Positions 27,312-40,770 of a stretch of 64,000 nucleotides of DNA are shown here, piece after piece; within the stretch, counting starts at the first letter, position 1; every line of letters begins with the position of its first letter. The translations under genes were made by a program, and so were the position numbers. The stretch is from the NCBI GenBank assembly GCA_036898135.1, contig CM072516.1, positions 65,584,982-65,648,981 on the forward strand, in the 5' to 3' direction. Below the pieces are notes generated by a model. That model was given only the letters and a program-made list of their open reading frames with translations, did no database searches and was not told where the DNA came from. Source of the stretch: Oncomelania hupensis. Taxonomy: Eukaryota; Mollusca; Gastropoda; Littorinimorpha; Pomatiopsidae.

Positions 27312-28395
27312 AACACCCAATTCTCCGAGAAGAAGTTGAGGCAGCAATGCAATCGCTGAAGAAAGGGAAGTCAGCGGGAGTGGACAACATACCCGCGGAA
27401 TTGCTTCAAGCAGAAGGAGAAGCGACGAATGACGCCCTCACCATTATCTGTAAAAAGATCTGGCAGAGTGGGGAGTGGCTTACACCATGGACCCAGTCGC
27501 TTGTCACCACTCTTCCCAAAAAGGGTAACTTTCAGGAGTGTGAAAAATTACCGCACCATCAGCTTCATCAGTAATCCCAGGAAGGTCCTCCTGAAAATAA
27601 TATTCAAAAGGTTGAAAACCCAACCTGAACAACTCATAGCTGAAGAACAAGCACGATTCAAGGCAGGACGAGGTACCACTGAACAGATTTTCAACCTCAG
27701 AATAATCTTTGAGAAATACCTACAGTACCAACAACATCTATATCATGTGTTTATAGACTTCAAGAAAGCGTTTAACAGAGTCTGGCATGCAGCTCTGTGG
27801 GCAACCATTAGAGTTTACAACATCAGCCCGAACATTATTGAAGTCATCAAAAGCCTGTATGACAAGGCTACCAGTGCAGTCATCCACAACAACAGCGCCA
27901 TCGGAAACTAGTTCAGAACAACAATCGGTGTGCGTTCAGGATGCTTACTCTCTCCAACACTCTTCCTCGAGCGCATCATGTCAGATGCCCTTGCATAGGG
28001 GGTAGAGCAATCTCCAGCCTCCGTTTTGCGGATGACATTGATGGATTGGCTAGAGGAACAAGAACTTGAACAGCTGGTACAGAGGCTTGACACCACCTCC
28101 AGGAATGGAAATAAGTGCAGAGAAGATCAAAATGATGACCAACAACATCAATGGCATCAACACTGACATCAAAGTCCAAGGCCAATCCCTCAACACAGCG
28201 CATTGCTTCAAATATGTAGGAGCCATTGTATCAGACAATGGGTCCAGACAGGAAGTCCTCTCAAGGATCGCAAACAACTGCTGCCCTGACAAGGCTGAAG
28301 TCCATTTGCAAAGAGGACCATCAGCCTACATTCCAAGGTAAGGCTGCTGCGCTCCCTTGTCCTATCAATTTTCCTATATGCTTGCGAAACATTGA
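27312..28395 (+). pseudogene. RTE-like LINE, outer nested copy, 5' portion
   Basis: Plus-strand reverse-transcriptase sequence starts at ILREEVEAAMQSLKKG and runs through the EEQARFKAGRGTTEQIF and FIDFKKAFNRVW blocks, in two frames (27347-27574, then 27429-27911). It continues with broken frames through the FADD region (about 28030) to the FLYA/CET stretch at about 28395. The second conserved Asp of the DFKKAFDRV motif is Asn here (KAFNRVW). Several frameshifts and stops make it non-functional. At 28396 it is interrupted by an inverted copy of the same family. Confidence 0.88.
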
Positions 28396-29020
28396 CCCTC
28401 CTATCCTATCCTATCCTATCATATCATATTATATCCTATCCTATCATATCCTATCCCGTAACTCGGAGGTCGTAGGGACACCACAGATCATCGTTTAACC
28501 AGCGTACTCCATCTTTCTCTGTCCTCAGCAACCCTCATAGCTTCGCTCATTGTCAAAGCAGTCCATTCTCGAATGTTGTATTTCCACTTCTTTTTCTGGC
28601 TCCCTCTTTTTCTACCTCCTTGCACTGTGCATTGCAGGATGGTCTTTACAAGGCCTGATGATCTGGTGACGAGGCCTTACCATCGGAGTTTCCGTTTCTT
28701 CACCACTGTGAGCAGGTCACGTATTGTCCAATGGCTTGTGTGATGGTCTGTCGGACTTCGTCGTTGATGATGTGCTGGGTATAGGAAATGACCAGGAGTC
28801 TTCTGTAGCACCTCATCTCCATGCTTTGTATTCTTCGTTGTAGATCTGTTGTGAGGGTTTAAGTTTCGCAATCGTATAGGAAGATGGAGATGACAAGGAA
28901 GCGCACCAGTCTTACCCTGGAATGTAGACTGATGGTCCTGTCTTTCCAAATGGGATTCAACCTTGCCAGGGCAGCAGTGGTTTATGCGATCCTGGAGAGG
29001 ACTCCCTTTTGGGACCCATT
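28396..29020 (-). pseudogene. RTE-like LINE, inner inverted copy with its own tail
   Basis: A degenerate (TCCTA)n stretch at 28396-28456 is the minus-strand 3' tail. Rightwards follow the C-terminal coding region (VVPQRPS equivalent), the RKLRW segment and the RSLV region, ending abruptly at the SDNG position near 29020. It is 5'-truncated and frame-broken, and sits between two plus-strand pieces of another copy. Confidence 0.85.
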
Positions 29021-29262
29021 GTCCACGTCAGCGGAGCATCAGGCCTTGCAAAAACCATCCTGCAGTGAACGGTGCAAGGAGGCAGAAGAAGAAAGAGATA
29101 GAAAAAGAGATGGGAGAACAACATTCGAGAATGGACTGGACTGGCTTGACACTGAATGAAGCCATGAGGGTTGCCGAGGACAGAGAAAGATGGAGTACGC
29201 TGGTTAAACGATCATCTGTGGTGCCCCAACGACCTTCGAGTTACGGGATAAGGTAGGATAGG
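29021..29262 (+). pseudogene. RTE-like LINE, outer nested copy, 3' end
   Basis: Plus-strand sequence resumes at the SGLAKTILQ position and continues to the C-terminal LVKRSSVVPQRPS motif. The stop codon lies in the GGATA-type tail, and a short A-run follows. About 200 bases of the element (TADLQRR to RWYGHV) are missing relative to the right-end copy. Confidence 0.85.
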
Positions 29263-30123
29263 ATAAAAAAAAAAAAAGAAACTGCACTGTCCTTGCATAA
29301 CTTAAATTCATTCAATCAAGAAGAGGTGGTATTTTTTAGTATTAAAATAATTAGTTATGTTCATTATACAGGGGCTACGAGTTACAGGGCCTAGAGATCA
29401 TCCCATGTAATGTTTGAAAACGTTGCACGTGAAGTAAACCTTGACTAACTCAACCGAGAGATCATAGGCCACAAACTCTAATCGAATGAAATAATTTGAG
29501 AACCACAATTTTTAGCTTAAAATACATTGCTTATCAATGCCTTTACGTTTAACAGATCGAAATGATTAACAGTTTCACGATATATTTTATCTACGAGAGA
29601 AAGAGAAAGAGAGACTTCAGAACTTTTAATGCAGAACACAAGAGTGATCATTGCAAAATGTACAACGAGATAAATATTAGTACTCACAAATTCTAGGCAA
29701 TAGAAAATGGAGATTACTCTATACTTCCATCAAAATTGCATATTAAACGCATTCGCTTGAAAGATTAACAACATTAATTTCAAACACTTAAGTCAAACTC
29801 CCAACCTTTACAAAATGTGTTGAGCTTTGACTTTCTTTCAAGGGGAATGTCACATTGAATAATTCTGTGTTTTTTTTTTTTCATAAAGTCACGTGTGTTC
29901 CAATCCGTTATAATATGAAGTAATAATAGCTTTCAAGTCGTCAGTATTAACATGTGGTCTTTAAGTTATTATGCGTGACTGCCGAGCCTGCAAAGCCAAG
30001 AACAAGAATTTCGCTAATCTAACCATTTCTGACTCTTCTTGACCTTTTAACAAATTGCATATCACAGCCTATATTATCAACCTGTTGAATGTAACGTTGT
30101 CTGATATCAGTATAGATTGGAAA
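29263..30123. other. No gene seen
   Basis: AT-rich unique sequence. Confidence 0.45.

Positions 30124-30178
<55 letters not shown>
30124..30178. repeat. (GA)n microsatellite
   Basis: GA run of about 55 bases with initial AAAGAG variants. Confidence 0.96.
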
Positions 30179-30181
<3 letters not shown>

Positions 30182-30670
30182 CTAAACAGGGAGAGACACA
30201 AGCTAAACAAAGAAACTGCCTCATCTTCAACCTCTCCATCATAATAAAACAGTGGAGAATTGCGATCGTGGAGACTCGACGCTATAAATGTGTGACCTAA
30301 AGAGAGCGGCGGCCATTATCTTCAGTGATTTAGCCCTTTTTGACTCCAGGGCGTAGATCAATGAAGAGCGTCGAGAAGGGAGATAAATTATCCTCTCTCT
30401 CTCTCTCTCTCTCTCTTTCTTTCTCCTTTTTCTCCTCCTCTACCTCGCTGGCTATAGAGCCTAACGAAGAAATTTCACGTCTTCTCCGTCGTCATCACCT
30501 CGAGTAGGACAAGGGTTCGTGGCCAAAACACACTCATCACTGAAGGCTATAGGTTCCGGTTTTATAGAAGGGGAATTCAACCTCTCCCCAAGTGTCAATG
30601 CCAACAAACACTATGAATGATGGAGCTAGGAAGCTGCAATAATACGACAATGCAGAGGAGGAAGATAACG
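30179..30670. other. No gene seen; short (CT)n
   Basis: Unique sequence with CT repeat at 30392-30416 and CTTT variants to 30426. Confidence 0.45.
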
Positions 30671-30985
30671 GTGGCCAGTGATGCAATGGTTTGGGCACAC
30701 CCTAGCAATGTTTCACGTTAAGCAACGTAGTACTTGGATGGGTGACCACGCTTGGAAGGCAAACATCAAAGGACACAAAAGATTAAAACAAGCGCACGAC
30801 ATACCCAGTCCACTAAGCTGTGAATGTTACCTGGAGCTGTTCAGAACTGGGGAAAGTAAAGCAGCGAGGTAAAGGAGGTAGGAGGCACCGCCCTTAATAA
30901 GCTGGCCTGTGAAAAAGAGGAGGTCCATAACGCTATCCTTTCCAACCACTGAAAGGTTACGGGGATACCTTTACCTTTTTACAAT
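30671..30985 (+). mobile_element. 5S-rRNA-related SINE
   Basis: The core 30716-30760 matches the internal promoter part of 5S rRNA: GTTAAGCAACG, then GTAGTACTTGGATGGGTGACC-type sequence with box C at 30736-30747. The linker normally found between these blocks is missing, so it is not an intact 5S gene. About 240 further bases follow, ending in GGGGATACC and a T-rich stretch, and then a GAA tract begins. The 5' 40 bases (GGTGGCCAGTGATGCAATGG) are not 5S-like. A 5S-derived (SINE3-type) SINE fits best; a 5S pseudogene is the alternative. Confidence 0.7.
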
Positions 30986-31196
30986 AAGAAGAAGAGAGTG
31001 AGAAGAAGAACAACAACAAGAAGGAGAAGAAGGAGAAGGAGGAGGAGAAGAAGAAGAAGAAGAAGGAGGAGGAGAAGGATGAGGAGAAGGAGGAGGAGAA
31101 GAAGAAGAAGAAGAAGAAGAAGAAGAAGAAGAAGAAGAAGAAGAAGAAGAAGAAGAAGAAGAAGAAGAAGAAGAAGAAGAAGAAGAAGAAGAAACC
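30986..31196. repeat. (GAA)n/(GGA)n microsatellite
   Basis: Imperfect GAA/GGA at the left, then a pure GAA run of about 95 bases. It directly follows the 5S-related SINE. Confidence 0.97.
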
Positions 31197-34100
31197 GGAA
31201 TTAAAAAATTAAGGAGAAGAATGAAGAAGTAGGAGCAAGCGGAGAAGAACGTTAAGAACTAAAATAAAGGTAAGGTTTTACAAAATGGCGCAGCAATGAG
31301 AAATTATGGGAATTTCTGACCGTAACCAAGAACAAGATGGAGGAGGAAGAGGAGGAAAACGAAGAAGAAGAAGTACGAGCAGGAGAAAAGCATACAGAAT
31401 TAAGATAAAGGCGGAATTTTAAAAAGGCAGGATTGCCAAATTTTGACCATCAAGTTACACAGCTCAAAATCCGGCAAACACTAGATATTTCGGTAAATTA
31501 GTGTCAATGTGTAAGATTTTACCACAGTACAATATGTCAACATTGAACTTTCATTAATTTACTCAAATCCTTTCATTTATATTTAAAATGTACACAGATT
31601 AGTAAAACTCATATGAATGTGAAAACTGGACGAAAATCCCGTATAATCTTTGGCCATTACTGGAATTTAACGGCGCATTCGACGGACAACCTGGCAGCTT
31701 AATAATTCAAACAGTCAACAAACTGTCATTCATATTAAAAGCCAAATTACTCAAGTGAACGGACTAAACATTAGGATGTCACTGATAACTTCTGTACACA
31801 AGGTCGATCGGTACTTGTCAAGGAGTTTTTTCAAGTCTTCTTTTTAGCAATAAGATTAATTACAATAATTTTCAAAAACCCAGCATGCACGACCGACTAA
31901 TCCTACGTAGTTTGAACTACTTTTGAAGCTTGTTCTTGGTGTTATTGATAACTTGACGGAGAACCCCATAATCTAAAGAATCTGCTTTGACAATTTCTTT
32001 TCAGACAGGGTAAAGAGGGAAAGAAGAATCGAATTTCAGATACAGACGTGCAGCCATACCAGTTACGCTTAATCAATGCAACGTAACCTGTTAACCAAAT
32101 TAAAAGACAGCCATGAAGTGCTTGTTTCTTGGTCAAATCAAATGGAAATAAGATCTTTGGTATTAACAAAAACCAGAAATAAGGATCTTTTTACTAATTT
32201 AATCAGAAACAATCAAAAAAACTTAGATAATCAAAATTTCATTAACCAAAACTGCGACTGTTCTAGTTAAAAGATATTTATATGACCTGGCCTAGATAAA
32301 TGAACATCTTCATCTTCTTCCTTCTTTCTCTTCTGGTTATGCAGCAGAATTGTCAAGAATTAGCCCAATTTTTCTCTGTATCGTTTTTTTTTCTCTTAGA
32401 TTCTGATTCATCACTGTCTACATTTGTCACTGTGACTTTATAGATACAACTAGCAGAAACAGTAATGTTCTCCAAGTAAGCACGAAAAGCTCGTGCATTT
32501 TTAATGGATCGAGACTCGCCCAGCCAGCCTACTACCAATGGTAGCCGTAGTGCCACTTGGGCCAAATCGCTTGCGAGAGAGCGTCATTTATGAAAGTGCA
32601 GTTCATTCCAGTGTTCAAGGCAATCAGACTGATGAACCCTTTAGACCGATATGTCTCTAGGCGTTGAAGACGACACAGAGCATCTGGACGCTCCACACGA
32701 AAGCACACAAGTGGGCAAAGAAGTTACTTCTATTCAAGAATGATAGTTTTTTTTATTCGCAGCAAAGACTAAAGTGGAGAAGAGAGGGAGGGAGGGAGAA
32801 AAGAGTGAGGGAGAAGAGAGAGAGTGGGGGCTAATGGAAAGAGAGAGAGAGAGAGAGAGAGCATTCAAATAATTGCGTACAAAAATAGTCATCGCTTCAT
32901 CGCACGCACCAAGCATTTGCTCCAATACCCATTTATATTAGCCATTGGCGGAGTGGGAGCAGCTTGAAGTTAAAATAAGATTTTCAACAACATTTCAGTA
33001 AGCAAAGCAATTTGTGTTGACATTCAAATCAACTGGCCTAAGAAGCTAAAGACAAGACCACCCAAACATTTCATTCATATCTAAAGTTATCGGCTCTTTA
33101 AAAAAAAAGAATTGCAACGTCACCTTTTTTAAAATTTGGTTCCACTTCAATTTCCATTATCAGATTACGATTTTTTTAAGTCTATAACTCAGTGTAAAGG
33201 CCCCCATTGGGTATGCGGCACTCAAACACACGCATTTTCCCAAGACTCGCACGCCATTACCGCAAACGTCAATACCACAAAGCGACAATCATCACCCCAC
33301 CCCAAAAGCAAGAAGTCGTCAACCTTATCATACATCAACAACTCTGCATCTCCCCAAACCGCACACACTGATTGTCATTCCTTAAACGCTCCAGTACAGT
33401 CCTTCCACTGTCCAAACCACCCAAGTGTTCCTTGCTTCGACAACCCTATTTTGTGTCAAGAAAATTATGTATAACTTCCTCAGTCATTGAAGCTCTGCAT
33501 GAAAGAAACCTAAACGTCATCATCAATGGCGAACCAACCTCCCGTCCATGCAAATAAACATCCCGACTCCTGTCCACCCCACTCGTCCAAGCGGACAGCA
33601 CAATCCAACAATGCAATTTCTCCTCTTTCCTGACCTGTCCATCATCTCCTAACCATGGTAGTACAGTGGCCTCAGCCATCTAGCTTTCAGGGAACTACTG
33701 AGGCTCCGTCTTTTTTTATATATACAGCTGCCGCGACTGAAATCCAAAATACCTGCTTTGTCGCTTAAAACTTAGCATGTAAAAGCCTTGTTAATACATT
33801 TTAATTAAAAGCTGTTCTCTTTTGTATGTATGCACTCAGTCTAATTTTGAAAACAGTTACTAAGTGCGCCTCGCTAGAGTTTTCTCATCAAACGTTTTAT
33901 GTAGTTCACATACTAACATAAATTACTGAGCTGGAAATCCGAATGCTTCTAATCTATGAAGTCGTACATTTCGACCACAACGACCACGACTTGCCTGCGT
34001 TGGAGTAGCCTTGTCCCAAGTGATAGTTCATTCGAGTCCCTCAGCACTGCGCATTTCTGTTCCATCTGCCCTCCCGACAGCTCATCGGCCTTCGACGTCC

Positions 34101-34339
34101 GTTCGGCCCGCCCCGCCAATTACGGGTTTTCACGAGGAAGTGAGGAGACGGCCGGAAATAGACGAGCGAATGGACTGTCCGGCCACACAGAGCCAGTGGT
34201 AGAGTCTCTGTATGCACTGTTAATATTTGGGATATTAGATCTATACTGGATCAGTTAGCAGTCCGTCATTTGGGCCTGGCTTAACCTAAAATGTGATAAA
34301 ACGTGGTTTTTTGTGTGTGTTTTTTAATGGGAAACAACA
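31197..34339. other. No gene seen
   Basis: Three kilobases of mostly AT-rich unique sequence. Two loosely similar stretches (31215-31330 and 31360-31460) suggest an old duplication of about 145 bases. A short GA run lies at 32838-32860. The short frames at 33136-33557 and 33956-34258 have no recognisable domain. Confidence 0.45.
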
Positions 34340-34349
34340 ATAATAATAG

Positions 34350-34427
<78 letters not shown>
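34340..34427. repeat. (AAT)n microsatellite at a LINE 3' end
   Basis: AAT triplets directly abut the 3' end of the L2-like element at 34429. Confidence 0.97.
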
Positions 34428-35240
34428 GGGTATTTATGTAGCGCTTTTTCCTAATGGCATCGGTTCCAAGCGCAGTTCTCACGCATTTATACTTAAATAC
34501 ATACGAAAAGAATTAAACAAAAACAAAGCACTAATAAGTTATGCACAGACATAATACAAACAGGAAAATGAATATTTACAAGTAAAATAGAAAAGACGAG
34601 GGAGGGAGGGAGGGAGGGAGAGGAGGAGAGCAGTTAATGGATAAGGGGGCTGGGGGTATGCGGTGTAACGGCGGTGATCTGAATCAAAAAAGAAAGAATG
34701 GTGATGGGAGACGAAATCAAATATTTTTAAGGAAGAGAAGAGTTTTCAAGTTGGACTTAAAAGTGGCTATGTTCGGAGAGCTGCGAAGAGAAAGAGAGGA
34801 AGAGAGTTCCAAGTTGAAGGACCAAGCACTAAGAAGGGTCGACAGCCTGCTGAGGAGAGTTTGTAGCAGGTATTTTTAACAGGAGGGTGTCAGAGGAAGA
34901 ACGAAGATTTCTATATGGCTTGTAGAAGGGAATATTCTGGATAAGGTAGGAAGGGGCTAATCCATGGACGCACTTGTAACAGAAAATACAGATGTTGTAG
35001 GTAATCTTCTGAGATACAGGAAGCCAGTGGACATAATGTAGGTGGGGTGTGAAATGCATGATCAGATTATTTTTCTTTTTGAGAACCAGACAAAGTTGAG
35101 TTCTGAACACTTTGGAGCAGATGAACAGAAGAGGAAGGAAGTCTAGGCAAAAGAGCGTTACAGTAGTCTAAGCGTGACAGAACAAGAAAAGCTCTAGCGT
35201 CAGCGGTCAGATGCTTGCGAACAAGGCCTATTCTGAAAGT
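34428..35240 (-). pseudogene. CR1/L2-like LINE, second 3' fragment
   Basis: The minus strand of 35110-34829 encodes YVHWLPVSQKITYNI, CYKCVHGLAPSYL and YRNLRSSSDTLL, matching the family member at 1190-2270. The 3' end reads AGCGCTACATAAATA into the (ATT)n tract. The 5' truncation lies at about 35240, shortly after the segment coding the RKHLT region of copy 1. Internal deletions (near 35190) and frame breaks show it is dead. Confidence 0.82.
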
Positions 35241-35528
35241 TGAAACACACAGCCCTTTACAATACTAACAATTCAATTTTAATAAACATGTTATATTTGT
35301 TGCTGAATCACGAATATCATTTGATGCCATGTAGTTTCAGAGTACAGCTTGTTTGTAGTTTGCCCTTTGCTGTTGGGTGTGCTACATGTCCATTGGTTAG
35401 ACGATTTCAAGGATGTGTTCAGATGTTCATAGAAATTTCCTGCCCAAAACCTGAGTAAAACAAAAAAGGTCACGGCGGAGCATACGAACTGTTAAAGTGA
35501 GAGTGGACAGCACTGGGGATGAGGAAAA

Positions 35529-35638
35529 AGGAGGAGGAGGAGGAGGAGGAGGAAGAAGAAGAAGAAGAAGAAGAAGAAGAAGAAGAAGAAGAAGAAGAAG
35601 AAGAAGAAGAAGAAGAAGAAGAAGAAGAAGAAGAAGAG
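35529..35638. repeat. (GGA)n(GAA)n microsatellite
   Basis: A few GGA units pass into a pure GAA run. Confidence 0.97.
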
Positions 35639-35883
35639 TATAATAATACTGTTGTTTTTGGGTTGTTGTTAATGATGATGTCGATAATGACGACGAAGGT
35701 GATGTTGACGAAGAAGATGATGATGATTTGTGGATCACTGTGATGCCAATTATGTTTATTGATAACGCGAAGAAGTCATCATTGCATGTATGGCCCAAAC
35801 CGGTGGTGGACATTGTTCCTGCGAAGGACGAATATGGCAGAATTGTGTGTGAATGTGAATAAAAGAGTAATTTTATATTGGTG

Positions 35884-35896
35884 CGAGAGAGAGAGA

Positions 35897-35952
<56 letters not shown>

Positions 35953-35985
35953 AGAGCGGGTTGGGGGTGAGGGAGAGCTCATGCT

Positions 35986-36036
<51 letters not shown>
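35884..36036. repeat. (GA)n and (CT)n facing each other
   Basis: GA-rich 35884-35950 and CT-rich 35989-36036 are separated by about 38 bases, so the two can pair as a hairpin. Confidence 0.93.
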
Positions 36037-36041
<5 letters not shown>

Positions 36042-36249
36042 CAGTATGTGAGAAGTCTCAGAAGAGAACTGCACGGTTAAAGAGTTGATAATGGACCTGC
36101 TGAGTGAGGGCGTCCCGGCGAGACTGTTGCAGAGACAGACAATAATGGTCCTTGGTATATGAGAGCTAGAGGAGAGAACTGCCAAAAGACGAAAGCACAG
36201 GGTGAAATGTGTTGGTGGGCGTGGGCGAGTGTAGAGTGAGGACGGTGGG

Positions 36250-37608
<1,359 letters not shown>

Positions 37609-37651
<43 letters not shown>
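37609..37651. repeat. (CA)n microsatellite
   Basis: CA run of about 43 bases, 58 bases left of the probable solo LTR. Confidence 0.96.
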
Positions 37652-37653
<2 letters not shown>

Positions 37654-37709
37654 GCACAGATACACACAGCGCAGGAGAACTTGACTCTAACTAAGCATAC
37701 GCTGGCATC

Positions 37710-39346
37710 TGTGACGAGGCGGACAATTGCACCCCTGAGGCCCGGCTGCAACCATTCGACCACCCCGCACAGCCAGCGACGATCGCTTCAAACCAGCCAT
37801 CATTCCTCTTGACCAGCCATCACTACCTAGCAGGCTCGCACAGTCTCTTAAGCCCCGCCCCCAGGATCGCCTTAAAGTCTGCTACTGACCAAGGCTTAGG
37901 GTCAGATGCTAACTTCCCTGCCTCGAAGTCACAACCTGTTCGAATCCACGCCGCCATCACCGAGCGACCTCTGAGCTTCGTCAGTATCCTTGTGCTTCCA
38001 CCCGTCTTAAACCAAGGTAAGAGAGGGAATTTACTCGTTGTCATATAGCAACCCCATCACCTGTCGTTCGCCATCATGTTCATGCGTCCTGTCAGTATGT
38101 ATGTCCATGTTTATAATTTTGCTTTGATGTATTGCTATGACTTGTGTTTTCTCCCTTGCACATACTTTCTACCTTGTACATAATTCATGACGTGTTTGAA
38201 TTTATGCTTGTATACTCCGTTGCCCCATGTATAAATATCCCATGCCATGCTACCCCCTCCCTATAGATTAGAATCCCAAGTACGGCCCAGACCTACAACC
38301 CATTTGTCCTGTACCCCTATTATTGCTTTCCCCCATGCCTCCCGATGTATAAATATTTGCCCTGTTGCCATCCCCATCCTAAATGCGCCGAATGTACTTT
38401 TACTAGTGGCTGCCAGTAACCTCCACTTTGGCCCAGTAAATCTAGTAGCATTGTTTGACTGTTGGTATGTGCACTGATTCAACTCTTGACCGGTCACACC
38501 AATTTGAATTCTGAGAAGGGTGACTGTACAACAGGCCCGGAATTCGCATTATCCCTATCCCCAGCTGATACAGCGTCTGTACACGTTGCAGACGGGTTCC
38601 TGTGCCGGACGCATCGCCCCGGACTGGTATCATCTCCCAATCGCTGACCCGCTGCAGGCCCCCAACAACCCGGGAGGTCAATGAGACGCGTGATTTGGGA
38701 CTTCGCAATTTCTGAACCGGCTAGCCACGTAAGCCAAGTTCAACGCCTGTACCACAACACAACAACACCACTAGCACTCGTGATCCGTGAGTCATCCCCG
38801 CGTGACCACTGACCTGCATCTTTCCAACCACGCTTGCACCATCACTGGCAAGCCATCCAGAGGATCCTGGACAAATCGCCGCACTGCAGTCCACAGCTAA
38901 GTGCCTAAGCCTGAGAGACCCCCCACTCGCCAGATTATCACAGAAACTCTGGCCCCCATACAGATACTCTCTCACCCTGTGATGTGATCAGTCTACGATA
39001 GCTCTAGTACCCATAAGATTGACTTTCCCGAATATCACCGGACTACTCAGTACTAGAGACGCCACGCCAATGAATCACTATAGAACAATTTGACCTAGAC
39101 TCTCCCTTTTCAATTATTAAAAGTAGACAGTTACAGAAATCGCAATTTCCTTGACTGGCCTTTGACTGTGAATTTCTTAACTAGTACATTTACTTTTCCT
39201 TCTCGTCTTTACTCTATTTATCACTTATTAATTTGGCCTTGCTCTAATCTCTGGAATGTCATCGCACGTTAGTCTATCAAAGGAGACAACACAGCGCTAG
39301 AGATTAAGAGCTTACCCCCTTCCCCCAAATCCCTTTCTTCGTGACA
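37710..39346. mobile_element. Probable solo LTR, 1637 bases, with 5-base TSD
   Basis: The segment starts TGTGACGA and ends TTCGTGACA. The ends are short imperfect inverted repeats of TG...CA form. It is flanked by the 5-base direct repeat GCATC at 37705-37709 and 39347-39351. The interior is free of microsatellites and GC-richer than its surroundings. Two TATAAATA motifs lie at about 38231 and 38349, and an ATTAAA near 39116 could serve as promoter and polyadenylation signals in plus orientation. No second LTR or internal coding region is in the window. A 1.6 kb LTR is long but within the known range. Alternatives are a non-autonomous element or chance ends. Confidence 0.6.
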
Positions 39347-40770
39347 GCATCACGCGTCAAGTGGGCCCTGGAGTCTGTATATTCGCCCGTGGGGGCAGAA
39401 AGCCTCTTACATCCAGGTCATTCCTTCACCCTCATGCTCCGGAATAGCTCCAGTCCTTTTGGTCTTTGTAAAGAAACGGCATAGGCAATAAGAAGCAGCA
39501 GATAGAAAGTGAAATGACTATGAATAGGTAAAATTATAAGTATGACCCTTTTACCTCAAACCTTTAGCCATGCACATATGTAATAGACAGATATTGCTGA
39601 CAATACACGGTCGTTGTCACTGAAGAGAAAAAAAGAAAGTAATGGAGATGGATGGAGAGGAGTGGGATGGACGGGTTGGAGGCAAGGCTAAGCAGAACAA
39701 GATGACAATTAGACACTTGCTCTTAGCATTGAATATCACAGCTCATAGTTCAAACTACGGACGCTCGCCCGTTTTAAGGGTTGGTTGTAAGGCCTTTGGG
39801 AGTCTGAACATTATTCAGTCTCACTATCGCCCTGAAGCACCGTACTCGCTAACTAGTCATAACTGCACAATAATCCTCGTGACCAATGACTGACAAACAG
39901 TAATTAACGTTAGGTTAATAAAATCAGGCGACAGTCGCGCCTGAAACTTGTTCCAGAAAAAAAATTAAACAGTTCTCAAATATAACACACACACAAGAGG
40001 TGATGGAGGAGTCACCAGTCCTCGGAAACACGAGAGGTCCCACGTCTTTGGAAACAGCGGCAAATAATACTGAAGAGGTCTTGACCTTGTTTGTACGGAG
40101 CCTAAAATTATTTAAAAATTGTGTGTTACGTCCCAGCCCCGTGTTTTTTTTCTAGCTTTTTTGAAAAGCTGTACTAAAGCTTTTTGTCAACGCCTGTATT
40201 CTTCATCCCGCCTTTAGTTGAATAAAGGCTGGAGACTGATTCTTGAGAACACTGCGTAACGGAAGTGAAGTTCGCCACTGCTCGGCTAGTGTGATTCTAC
40301 AAGACACAAGATGGTGTATTCATTGTCCCCATTTTTACACAAGGAAACTTGACATGCGGGCAACATGACATAAACTTGAAAAATGACAAGGACATTATCA
40401 CAGTCAATGAACAAAATATCAGATATAGTGTCGTCGTTCATTAACCTAAACATTTTCAGACATTCCAGCAATCAAACACTATTTATTATGAAATTAACAG
40501 CAGAATAATTATGTACTGCAGAGTGATATAAATAGCATGCGGTAAAATTAAGGTATGACTAAAAAGGAATTATCACAGGTAAATACGTAAGTTACGACCT
40601 GAACAAATATTATATACGACAATTTCATTTACGACACTAATTGAAAAGAGACGTTAACGTTTTCAATCAAGTATACATAAAATTACTAGTGTTAAGAAGC
40701 AAGAACAGGCGCCGGTTCAATAAAACAATGAAGCAAACAGTAAATATCAAATAACATTTCAAAACAGTCT
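39347..40770. other. No gene seen
   Basis: AT-rich unique sequence. Confidence 0.45.

Noticed and set aside
30716..30785. Functional 5S rRNA gene
   Set aside because: The linker between box A and the intermediate element is missing, and the 5' sequence is not 5S-like.
37809..38048. Open frames on both strands at the start of the GC-richer block
   Set aside because: They lie within the probable solo LTR, show no known domain, and LTRs of this type are not expected to encode protein.
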